Position numbers and translations under genes: made by a program. The notes below the pieces were generated by a model. It was given only the letters and a program-made list of their open reading frames with translations, was not told where the DNA came from and did not search any database. DNA of 9,702 nt from DTU080 sp050945315 (GTDB lineage: Bacteria > Bacillota > Limnochordia > DTU080): contig JBMNSS010000101.1 in the NCBI GenBank assembly GCA_050945315.1, positions 1-9,702 on the forward strand, given 5' to 3'. Numbering within the stretch: position 1 is the first letter of the stretch; each line of letters opens with the position of its first letter. Shown here piece after piece: positions 1 to 5,551 of this stretch.

Positions 1-846
1 TACCTTGGCCAATACACCGCTGGAGGCTCGTTGTCTTCGCCGATACAAGCGACCCAAAAACCGTGACAGAGAATACTGACTCAGGGCATCGCCCAACAGA
101 TCGGTGGCCACCTTCTCCAGATGATGAGCCTCGTCAATGATGGCGTAATCGTAGGCCGGCAGGACTGAGCGCTCTGTGTCCCAACCGACGACGCGTCGAA
201 TAGCCATATCCGCAAAAAGCAGATAGTGGTTGACTACAAGCAGGTGAGCCTCTTCCAGTTTGGCACGGTCCCGAAAAAGAAAACAGCGGTCGAAATAAGG
301 GCAGTCATTTCTGAGGCAATTGTCGCTTTCGGCGCAGATGTCAGCCCAAATGACCGGCTGTCGCTTAAGGTCGCTCAGGCTGCCTTCTTGAGTCCGGTCT
401 GCCCATTCACTGATCCGGATCAGTTCGTCTCGGGTTTCGGGCTCATCAATCGCTTCATCCTGTAGGGCATTGTGCAGACGCAACAGGCACAGATAGTTGC
501 CCCAGCCTTTGACGAGCCGGGCACGCAGGTGAGGGAGAAAGGTTTTTTGGATCATCGGGATGTCTTTTTGCAGCAGTTGCTCCTGCAGGTTTATCGTATT
601 GGTCGATATAACGACACGCTGGGAGTGCTGCAGGGCAAAAAGCGCCGCCGGCACCAGATAGGCCAGTGACTTACCCGTGCCGGTACCGGCCTCAATCAGT
701 GCCACTTTCCCCTCGGTGAGAGCCTCGGCGACACCGGCAGTCATCTGTTGTTGGCCCGGCCTTGACTCAAAACGGTCAAAAGCCGCCACGAACGGACCCG
801 TGGGTCCCAGAATCTCGGCTACCTGCCTGGTCTCCAGTCCCGTCAA
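1..846 (-). CDS. dinG: DinG-type ATP-dependent DNA helicase, N-terminal part (runs off left edge)
   Basis: This is a superfamily 2 (XPD/DinG family) Fe-S helicase; such proteins unwind DNA 5' to 3' and act on R-loops, G-quadruplexes or stalled forks. I translated 282 codons without a stop. Residues 54-60 are the Walker A motif GTGTGKS. A helicase motif Ia-like stretch STNTINLQEQ lies near residue 81. Cys120 (in KGWGNYLC), Cys177, Cys182 and Cys188 fit the four Fe-S ligands, with an extra Cys171. VVNHYLLF lies near 204-211, and the Walker B box DEAHH is at 238-242. The start is a TTG at 846 with GGAGG eight bases upstream. No exonuclease domain precedes the helicase, so the layout resembles E. 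coli DinG rather than the exonuclease-helicase fusion of Bacillus subtilis. It begins 56 bases after the sugar-phosphate transferase gene. The C-terminal motor domain lies outside the window. The family is secure; the exact DinG subgroup is less so. Confidence 0.9.
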   Translation of the reverse strand, partial: MTGLETRQVAEILGPTGPFVAAFDRFESRPGQQQMTAGVAEALTEGKVALIEAGTGTGKSLAYLVPAALFALQHSQRVVISTNTINLQEQLLQKDIPMIQKTFLPHLRARLVKGWGNYLCLLRLHNALQDEAIDEPETRDELIRISEWADRTQEGSLSDLKRQPVIWADICAESDNCLRNDCPYFDRCFLFRDRAKLEEAHLLVVNHYLLFADMAIRRVVGWDTERSVLPAYDYAIIDEAHHLEKVATDLLGDALSQYSLSRFLGRLYRRRQRASSGVLAKV

Positions 847-854
847 ATAAGTCT

Positions 855-859
855 CCTCC
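855..859 (-). promoter_or_regulatory. Shine-Dalgarno site deciding the helicase TTG start
   Basis: The minus strand reads AGGAGGAGAC upstream of TTG at 846. The GGAGG core is eight bases from the TTG, and the first in-frame ATG is 34 codons downstream, inside the helicase fold. This supports the TTG as the true start. Confidence 0.75.
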
Positions 860-902
860 TGACAGATCCTGGTTTTTCGGCAGCGAGCCGGGATAACCCT
901 TC

Positions 903-1724
903 TTATCTTCCCAAGGAGTCGAGCCAGTGTAAGAACGAAACCCGCTCTATCAGGCTGTTGATGGAGGCAACTTCAGCATAGATGTGCAACGCTGTTAACA
1001 GCAACAGTGCCACGATTTCACCGCCCGGGCCGGCCTGAGAGACGACGAGAAAGCCTAACGTGCTGCCCAGCACATTAGCCCCTGTATCGCCCAACATGGC
1101 CCGCCCTGCCAGATCGACGGGTACCAGGCTCAAGGCTGCTGCAGCCACCCACAATGTGATCATCCCCGTGCCCCCGGTCAACAGGGCGATGGCCACATAG
1201 GCCAAAAAGAACACTTTCAAGGCCCGGCCGGGTCGCAGGTCGAAGAGATTGACGGCATTGGCACTCAGCGCTATCACGGCCGTCGAAATCACTCTCCCCA
1301 CGATATCTTTGCCGGGTATCAACGAGGCTGACAAAAAAGCAATACAGACTCCGTAGAGGGCCTTCACGGCACCAGTGGTCAGCTCACCGCGCCATAGCAG
1401 CTTGAGATGACCGAGCAACCCCCGGGTTGTCCCTTGCCCGGCACTGTCATCCAAAAAACCCAGCAAGCTCATGCCGTTGAGTAAGATCAGCTCGGCACAG
1501 AGCAAACCGGTCAATAGCCCTGACGGGTCAGCGGTCAACAACAGCAGAGCAGAAGGGGTTACCGCCAACGGCAGAACCAGCCCCGACCCGGTCGGGATCT
1601 CCTGCAGGCGGTAATTGTCGCGGACCAATCCTCCCCGTCGCAGTAGGCTGAGTACCGGTTGGATCAACCAGAAACTCAGGATCAATGAGAGGGCTGTGGA
1701 GACGACTAGCCGCGTGATGACCAC
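903..1724 (-). CDS. MraY/WecA-family (GT4, PNPT) membrane sugar-phosphate transferase, short divergent form
   Basis: This is a polyprenyl-phosphate N-acetylhexosamine-1-phosphate transferase-like integral membrane protein. Known relatives move a sugar-1-phosphate from a UDP-sugar onto undecaprenyl phosphate to start peptidoglycan, teichoic acid or polysaccharide assembly. The 273 residues hold about nine hydrophobic segments, fewer than the usual ten or eleven, and the protein is shorter than the common 320-360. Family landmarks, counted from the GTG at 1724, are GFLDD (89-93, the catalytic Asp pair), GELTTGAVK (113-121), SANAVNLFDLRPGRALK (154-170) and LGDTGAN (212-218). The third motif normally reads NLxDGxDG; here the DG elements are replaced by LRPG. 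No His-rich cytoplasmic loop of the MraY/WecA type is visible near the C-terminus. The gene overlaps the preceding glycosyltransferase by 19 bases. An in-frame GTG at 1742 has no ribosome site, whereas 1724 has AGGAGG six bases upstream. The substrate is unknown. Confidence 0.85.
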   Translation of the reverse strand: MVITRLVVSTALSLILSFWLIQPVLSLLRRGGLVRDNYRLQEIPTGSGLVLPLAVTPSALLLLTADPSGLLTGLLCAELILLNGMSLLGFLDDSAGQGTTRGLLGHLKLLWRGELTTGAVKALYGVCIAFLSASLIPGKDIVGRVISTAVIALSANAVNLFDLRPGRALKVFFLAYVAIALLTGGTGMITLWVAAAALSLVPVDLAGRAMLGDTGANVLGSTLGFLVVSQAGPGGEIVALLLLTALHIYAEVASINSLIERVSFLHWLDSLGR

Positions 1725-2395
1725 TCGGGCCCTCCTCGCCACAGCAGTCGAGGAACAAGTTCCCTTCCGACGGCTACAAACTGCCGCCCTCGGTGAACAA
1801 AGCCTTGCCAGTCTCGATGAGTCTCTCTGTGGGTCATGTTCACGGGGATTTCCTTGATCCGGTAACCTCGCCTGGCCGCATCAATGGTCAAGGCCACCTC
1901 AATGCCCCAGCCCTCGGCAAAGCGAACACTCGTGAACACGTCTTTTCGAGCCGCCCGTTGCCCGGACAGGGGGCTTTCCATCGTCAAACCCGTCAGTTTG
2001 CGAATTCCCCAGCGCGCCAATCCCCGAACCAGACCCAGACCGGCCGGTTTTTGACGCGGGAAGCGAGCGATGGTCATGTCGGCTTCACCGTTCAACACCG
2101 GAGGCAACAAAGCGGCCGCTTCCACGGCCGAGTGTTCAAGATCGGCATCCAACACCATGATGATCTCTGTAGGACAAACATGAACCCCGACCTGCAGAGC
2201 CCGGCCCTTGCCTTGGTTCCGCTCCAAACTCACCACGCGGGCCCCGGCGGCCCGAGCTTCAGAAGCGGTCGAATCCGTTGATCCGTCGTCGATTACCCAC
2301 ACCTCATCCACCAAGGGAATCGACTGCACGGCCAGCAGGGTGGAGACGATGCGTCCTGCTTCGTTCCAGGCGGGAATCACCACACCGATACTCAT
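1706..2395 (-). CDS. Family 2 (GT-A fold) glycosyltransferase
   Basis: A 229-residue soluble GT-A enzyme resembling the dolichyl-phosphate-mannose synthase / glucosyl-3-phosphoglycerate synthase branch of GT2. It is expected to transfer a sugar from a nucleotide-sugar donor. Visible motifs are VVIPAWNE at 5-12, DDGSTD at 36-41, NQGKGRA at 60-66, the metal-binding DAD at 83-85, LSGQRA at 143-148 and GWGIEVAL at 162-169 (the family usually has G[FW]GxE here). There is no membrane segment or C-terminal GtrA-like domain. The start is ATG, the only ATG among the nine starts visible in the window. GGAGG lies eight bases upstream, inside the end of the steB-like gene, whose TGA is one base before this ATG. 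It overlaps the sugar-phosphate transferase gene by 19 bases. This suggests both work on the same lipid-linked or envelope glycan; the donor and acceptor cannot be read from sequence. Confidence 0.88.
   Translation of the reverse strand: MSIGVVIPAWNEAGRIVSTLLAVQSIPLVDEVWVIDDGSTDSTASEARAAGARVVSLERNQGKGRALQVGVHVCPTEIIMVLDADLEHSAVEAAALLPPVLNGEADMTIARFPRQKPAGLGLVRGLARWGIRKLTGLTMESPLSGQRAARKDVFTSVRFAEGWGIEVALTIDAARRGYRIKEIPVNMTHRETHRDWQGFVHRGRQFVAVGRELVPRLLWRGGPEWSSRG
1731..1736 (-). promoter_or_regulatory. Shine-Dalgarno site deciding the GTG start at 1724
   Basis: AGGAGG on the minus strand lies six bases before GTG 1724 and inside the 3' end of the glycosyltransferase gene. The upstream candidate GTG at 1742 would place this site within its own coding sequence. 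The position suggests translational coupling of the two genes. Confidence 0.7.
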
Positions 2396-2396
2396 G

Positions 2397-3080
2397 TCAC
2401 TGCCCTCCGCCCGCCAGACGCTTGATCAGCGCCCACTGTTCTATGGGCGACTCAACACCGGGCGAGACAACGACCTGAGCCGACGGTCTGTGTCCTGACA
2501 GTGCGGAGGCGAGCTGACGAGTGCGAGAACTGCCGGTACCGTCGACCACTACGATGCTGTCTGCCTTGGCGGCCGGTCTTTGTTGCCAGACAAGATCAGG
2601 TGCCTCGGCCACCTCGTCATTCTCAAAGAAAACGGCGGCCAAGGCTTGAACCAGCTGGGCCTGAATCTTGCCCGATATCGCCAGGGCTTCGCCTCGAAGC
2701 ATCACACTCCCGTTCACCTGAGCGCCGGAAAGCCGCATTAGTTCACGCAAAGCCTCTTGTGTATCCGGCTGACTGTCGCCCAAGACCACGAGACCGACTT
2801 GACGGCCTTCCAACTGACCCGACACCAACCGTGGCAGGACCTCCTGGGCAAACTCCCGGTAGCGCGCCAGGTGGTTTTCCGTCTGAGTCAGATTCGCCTC
2901 GACAGCCTGGCGCTCGCGCCGCAACTGACTCAACTGTGACTCGATGGCATCGATCAGCGCTGACTGCTCCTTGACGATTCTTCCGTCGCTGCTGATGGAC
3001 GTACCGATCAAAATCCCAAGCCCCAAGGCCAAAAAAACGCTGACCAGTGAAAAAAGATGATGGCGAATATCGATGATCAC
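2397..3080 (-). CDS. steB: SteB/MctB-like membrane-anchored coiled-coil protein (often annotated 'copper transporter')
   Basis: This 227-residue protein belongs to the family that includes mycobacterial MctB and corynebacterial SteB. SteB works with SteA in cell separation in Corynebacterium glutamicum, and MctB was linked to copper tolerance in Mycobacterium. Residues 1-9 are short and charged, 10-29 form one membrane segment, about 33-85 look like a coiled coil (QLSQLRRERQAVEANL), and about 93-210 form an alpha/beta domain (VGLVVLGDS, SIVVVDGTG). Most of the protein is predicted outside the membrane. No Met- or His-rich copper motif is visible, so a copper role is not supported by the sequence. 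The start is GTG with GGGGAG seven bases upstream. The gap from the steA stop is 15 bases. The adjacency to steA is the strongest argument for the SteB identity; sequence similarity in this family is low. Confidence 0.82.
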   Translation of the reverse strand: MIIDIRHHLFSLVSVFLALGLGILIGTSISSDGRIVKEQSALIDAIESQLSQLRRERQAVEANLTQTENHLARYREFAQEVLPRLVSGQLEGRQVGLVVLGDSQPDTQEALRELMRLSGAQVNGSVMLRGEALAISGKIQAQLVQALAAVFFENDEVAEAPDLVWQQRPAAKADSIVVVDGTGSSRTRQLASALSGHRPSAQVVVSPGVESPIEQWALIKRLAGGGQ

Positions 3081-3095
3081 GGGCTCACTCCCCTA

Positions 3096-4214
3096 TCAAT
3101 AGCCCAATGCCAGACGCAGCCCCAGGGCCAAGAGTCTCAACCATTGACGCAAGGTGTCCGACAAAAGGCCCACCAGTACGATGGGAATCAACGCCGCGAC
3201 ACCGATCTGCAACAGATGGCGACCGCTGGGTTGACCCGTGTACAACTGGCTGACCCCTTTGGCATCCACAAGCCTCGAGCCGATCTTCATCCGCACTAAG
3301 AATGTGCTGGCCGCCCCCGGGCGTCCCTTCTCGAGAAAATCAACGACACTGGAATGGGTCCCTACAGCCGCAATCAGCTCGGCCTCCAATTGATAGGCTA
3401 TAAGCAGAGCGAGATCTTCACTTGTGCCCGGAGCCGGTATAGCGTGCGCCTGGAGACCCATCTGACGTACACGCTCCAGACCCGGGGCGCGGCCGTCAAG
3501 ATAGGCATGGACTATCAGCTCCGCTCCGCAGGCCAGGGTCGCATCGGTCACACTGTCCATGTCCCCGACGATCAAATCGGGTGTGTACCCACACTCCACC
3601 AAAGCATCGGCGCCGCCGTCTACTCCGATGAGCACCGGTCGCATTTCCCTTATGTATGAGCTGATGGTCCTCAAGTCTTTGCGGTAATGGAGACCCCGCA
3701 CGACGACCAAGGCGTGCTTGCCGCGCATGCTCACCCGCAGCGGAGGCAGGGGCAGCGCACCCACAAAGAAGTCTTTCTCCTTCTTGGCATGGTCCAGGGT
3801 GTTATCTATGAAATCGGAAATGGTTTGGGGGAGTCTTTCTTGGGCGCGCCGCAGAGCCGTTTCTACGCTTTCGGCGTCGAGAAGTGTCACGCGAGCGATG
3901 GGCCCGGCATCCGTATAGACTACATCGTCTTTGATCAGCAGCGGCTCACCGTCGGCGACAGACATGATGTCTGGCCCGGCATTGTCAAAAAGGGGGATTC
4001 GCCGTTCAAGCAGAAGGCTAGGCCCCTTATTCGGATATCGTCCGCTCATTGAAGGGGCTGCATTGATCACTGTCCGCACACGGGCGGAAGCCAGACTGTC
4101 GGCACCCACTTCATCCAGGTCACGGTGATCTATGATGGCAATGTCGCCGGGCTGCAGACGTTTAACTAACTCCTTGGTACGGGCTCCCACACGTGCCACA
4201 CCGCGGATCTCCAC
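3096..4214 (-). CDS. steA: SteA-like putative cytokinetic-ring / cell-separation protein
   Basis: A 372-residue protein with an N-terminal region typical of the SteA family (RGVARVGARTKELVKRL, then RLQPGDIAIIDHRDLDEV). A central domain resembling thiamin pyrophosphokinase follows: LIGVDGGADAL near 195-205, then DLIVGDMDSV near 213-222. A C-terminal hydrophobic segment lies at about 336-352, followed by a basic amphipathic tail. In C. glutamicum SteA is recruited to the division site and acts with SteB in the pathway that controls septal peptidoglycan hydrolysis. The TPK-like fold suggests it may bind a nucleotide or other ligand, but TPK activity is not implied. A GTG at 4220 is only three bases from the GGAGG site, whereas the GTG at 4214 has nine bases of spacing, so I chose 4214. 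The gene start lies inside the 3' end of spo0A (49-base overlap), and steB follows after 15 bases. Confidence 0.85.
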   Translation of the reverse strand: MEIRGVARVGARTKELVKRLQPGDIAIIDHRDLDEVGADSLASARVRTVINAAPSMSGRYPNKGPSLLLERRIPLFDNAGPDIMSVADGEPLLIKDDVVYTDAGPIARVTLLDAESVETALRRAQERLPQTISDFIDNTLDHAKKEKDFFVGALPLPPLRVSMRGKHALVVVRGLHYRKDLRTISSYIREMRPVLIGVDGGADALVECGYTPDLIVGDMDSVTDATLACGAELIVHAYLDGRAPGLERVRQMGLQAHAIPAPGTSEDLALLIAYQLEAELIAAVGTHSSVVDFLEKGRPGAASTFLVRMKIGSRLVDAKGVSQLYTGQPSGRHLLQIGVAALIPIVLVGLLSDTLRQWLRLLALGLRLALGY

Positions 4215-5050
4215 ATACACGAACCTCCCTGGCTGTTTCGGGTCAACGTGTTGTCTGTAGTATCCGCGGTGTCCGAAAAGCTATGCCAGCCAAGACGCGC
4301 CTGCATGCGCACATGATCTGCCAACCTGGCGATGAATGCGCAGTTGGTGGGTTTGGCGCGATCCCGATCAATCGCGTGGCCAAAGAGGCTATGGATGGCG
4401 ACGAGATCTCCTTTCTCCCAAGTCGCCTCGACAGCGTGTCGCATCGATCGTTCAACGTTTGACCATGAACTGCCATGATTTCCGGCCACGATCGGGTATA
4501 AGGATCTCGTCGCCTGATTGAGCAAGGAAGGATCTTCGACGACCATGGTGATGGCCGCCTGCAAATAACTGAAGCCCTGAAAATGCGAGGGTACGCCCAG
4601 CGTGCAAAGAAGCTGAGCCACGCGATGCTCAATCTGTCGCTGCCGCCTCTCGCGCAGGTATTGCCATCCCGGCGAAGGCTCCATCAACTGAGTGATCCGT
4701 TGTATCAGTGTCGACATGGCAAAGGGCTTGGCGATGTAGTAATCGGCACCATGCGTCACAGCTTCGGCGATATAGCTGTCTTCGGCTTGAGCGCTTATGA
4801 CAACGCTTTTTGGCCTCGGCTCCCGGCCGTTGAGGGCACTGAGCACGACGATGGCGTCCATGCCGGGGCCGTCCACTAGATCCATGATGAGCAGTCTGGG
4901 GTCATGCTTTTCTACAGCTTTCAGTGCCTGAAGGCCGTCGTGGACTACGGCCTCCAAACGGAAAGAGGAATGTGTTGCCATTTCGGCAGCCAACGCTTCA
5001 CAGAAACCTCGATCCTGATCAGCGAGTACTACACCAAACGGAGATTTCAC
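4166..5050 (-). CDS. spo0A: Spo0A sporulation master regulator, divergent receiver and extended C-terminus
   Basis: Spo0A is the phosphorelay-activated transcription factor that commits cells to sporulation. This copy has 294 residues against about 260-270 usually. Residues 5-125 form the receiver: phospho-acceptor Asp57 (LLIMDL), Ser86 (VVISA) and Lys108 (IAKPF). The acidic pocket reads ADQDR where B. subtilis has ADDNR, so the second Asp is Gln12. The loop after Asp57 reads DLVDGPGMD instead of DxxMPxxDG. Residues about 140-250 are the Spo0A-specific DNA-binding domain: LGVPSHFQGFSYLQAAI, the recognition-helix region SSWSNVERSMRHAVEATW, SLFGHAI and KPTNCAFIARLADHVRM. About 42 residues follow the normal end and overlap steA. 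GTG 5050 is chosen because AAAGGAGG lies six bases upstream of it; an in-frame extension to 5164 would translate the repeated spoIVB remnant. The gene is preceded by a 412-base gap that may carry its promoter, though no clear sigma-H site or 0A box was found. Confidence 0.93.
   Translation of the reverse strand: MKSPFGVVLADQDRGFCEALAAEMATHSSFRLEAVVHDGLQALKAVEKHDPRLLIMDLVDGPGMDAIVVLSALNGREPRPKSVVISAQAEDSYIAEAVTHGADYYIAKPFAMSTLIQRITQLMEPSPGWQYLRERRQRQIEHRVAQLLCTLGVPSHFQGFSYLQAAITMVVEDPSLLNQATRSLYPIVAGNHGSSWSNVERSMRHAVEATWEKGDLVAIHSLFGHAIDRDRAKPTNCAFIARLADHVRMQARLGWHSFSDTADTTDNTLTRNSQGGSCMWRSAVWHVWEPVPRS
4224..4228 (-). promoter_or_regulatory. Shine-Dalgarno site for steA inside the spo0A coding end
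   Basis: GGAGG on the minus strand is nine bases from GTG 4214 and only three from GTG 4220. The spacing favours 4214. It lies within the last codons of spo0A, which fits coupled translation. Confidence 0.65.
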
Positions 5051-5056
5051 ACCGGC

Positions 5057-5064
5057 CCTCCTTT
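5057..5064 (-). promoter_or_regulatory. Shine-Dalgarno site deciding the spo0A GTG start
   Basis: AAAGGAGG on the minus strand lies six bases before GTG 5050. The frame stays open further upstream, but that stretch is the duplicated end of spoIVB and has no equivalent in Spo0A proteins. Confidence 0.8.
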
Positions 5065-5123
5065 GCATATCGGTGTGACTAAGAAGCTTGCAGTAACAAA
5101 ACGTGACCTTCTTAACCTCATAG

Positions 5124-5144
5124 ATCCTCCGCTCCGCGGAGGAT
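5124..5144. repeat. Perfect 9-bp inverted repeat with 3-base loop in repeat copy B
   Basis: ATCCTCCGC and GCGGAGGAT flank TCC. The matching part of copy A (5527-5546) is only partly palindromic. There is no T-run after the stem on either strand, so it is not a standard terminator. Confidence 0.8.
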
Positions 5145-5280
5145 GCCAACCAGGTGAACCGCATCTTCCATGCAGACGAGAGTCAGGCTCAGCAGCCAGC
5201 CCGATATGGAAGGCCTTCAGCTTGCGCCGAGTCTATCCTTGCCGTGGGCACTTCTTCGCCACGACGGGTATTTGCCGCTT

Positions 5281-5300
5281 GGCAGGAACGGCTTCCTGTC
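5281..5300. repeat. 8-bp inverted repeat in the unrecognised insert
   Basis: GGCAGGAA and TTCCTGTC flank CGGC. All eight positions pair on the plus strand, one as G-T. On the minus-strand transcript the same position would be an A-C mismatch. Its function is unknown. Confidence 0.6.
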
Positions 5301-5352
5301 CTATAGGCCGCAACGCGACGTGCTTTGCCTGGCTTTTGTATGTTCCGATCAC

Positions 5353-5377
5353 ACCACCGGACCCGTCCGGACTTGGT
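5353..5377. repeat. Extended inverted repeat around CCGGACCCGTCCGG
   Basis: CCGGAC and GTCCGG are separated by two bases, and the outer ACCA/TGGT pair extends the stem past a three-base bulge. This could be a structured RNA element or an element end. There is no family match I can name. Confidence 0.6.
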
Positions 5378-5425
5378 TACGGGGGACTGGGGTACACAAT
5401 GAGCCGATGGGCGGATCCTTTCGGT

Positions 5426-5551
5426 CGGAGGTTCATCTCGCCCTTTTTGCATATCGGTGTGACTAAGAAGCCTGCGGCAACAAGACGTGACTTTCGTAGG
5501 GTTCCAGATCAATGCCCGCCTCATAGATCATCCACTCGGCGAGGATGCCAA
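5426..5551 (-). repeat. Imperfect direct repeat, copy A (spoIVB 3' end and downstream bases)
   Basis: Copy A holds the last codons of intact spoIVB, its TAG stop (5463-5465) and the bases after it. Its 5446-5495 matches 5062-5111 in 45 of 50 positions, with 26 consecutive identities from 5446 and five transitions. Its 5519-5551 matches 5116-5149 in 29 of 34 aligned positions, including one gap. Between those blocks copy A has 23 bases and copy B has four. A weaker match (5426-5445 with 5039-5061) reaches the spo0A start codon region. Confidence 0.85.

Larger units (their letters stand above)
5039..5149 (-). repeat. Imperfect direct repeat, copy B: decayed spoIVB 3' end upstream of spo0A
   Basis: Read in the spoIVB frame, 5079-5111 encodes EGHVLLLQAS-stop against ESHVLLPQAS-stop in the intact gene. 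Three of the five base differences are silent third-position changes. Further upstream a 19-base deletion relative to spoIVB brings stops into frame, so this copy cannot be functional coding sequence. It runs into the spo0A ribosome site and the first codons of spo0A. It is best read as a relic of a spoIVB end, either displaced by an insertion or left by a duplication. Confidence 0.8.
5051..5462 (-). other. 412-base gene-free gap between spoIVB and spo0A
   Basis: This is the only gap over 70 bases in the window. It holds the tail of one repeat copy (from 5426 up to the spoIVB stop), about 275 bases of unrecognised sequence (5150-5425) with several inverted repeats, and a second, decayed repeat copy abutting the spo0A ribosome site. 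Open frames cross it on both strands but none has a good ribosome site or recognisable protein character. No transposase, integrase, riboswitch consensus, tRNA or terminator with a T-run was recognised. In related organisms spo0A often has its own promoter at this place. I found no convincing promoter by eye. Confidence 0.7.

Noticed and set aside
1725..1742. Upstream GTG start for the sugar-phosphate transferase gene
   Set aside because: There is no ribosome site before 1742, while AGGAGG sits six bases before the GTG at 1724.
1793..2974. Several plus-strand frames of 60-160 codons opposite the GT2 and steB-like genes
   Set aside because: They are complements of well-supported minus-strand genes with no ribosome sites or domains of their own.
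5051..5164. In-frame upstream extension of Spo0A by 38 residues
   Set aside because: It would translate the decayed spoIVB repeat, has no family counterpart, and the GTG at 5050 has a much better ribosome site.
5150..5425. Insert as a duplicated interior piece of spoIVB (simple tandem duplication)
   Set aside because: By eye it does not match spoIVB sequence upstream of repeat copy A beyond the repeat itself. A proper alignment could overturn this.
5341..5440. Possible group II intron 3' domain (the minus strand GGTCCGGTGGTGTGA recalls bases near domain V in some bacterial introns)
   Set aside because: The resemblance is short, there is no reverse transcriptase frame, and I could not place a domain V with its catalytic triad and bulge.
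5051..5462. Sigma-H promoter, 0A boxes or a terminator in the gap
   Set aside because: No convincing spaced consensus, no TGTCGAA-type box and no stem followed by a T-run were found on the coding strand.
5189..5524. A 111-codon minus-strand frame starting inside spoIVB and crossing the insert
   Set aside because: It starts out of frame in spoIVB coding sequence, and the product has no recognisable motif and shadow-like composition.
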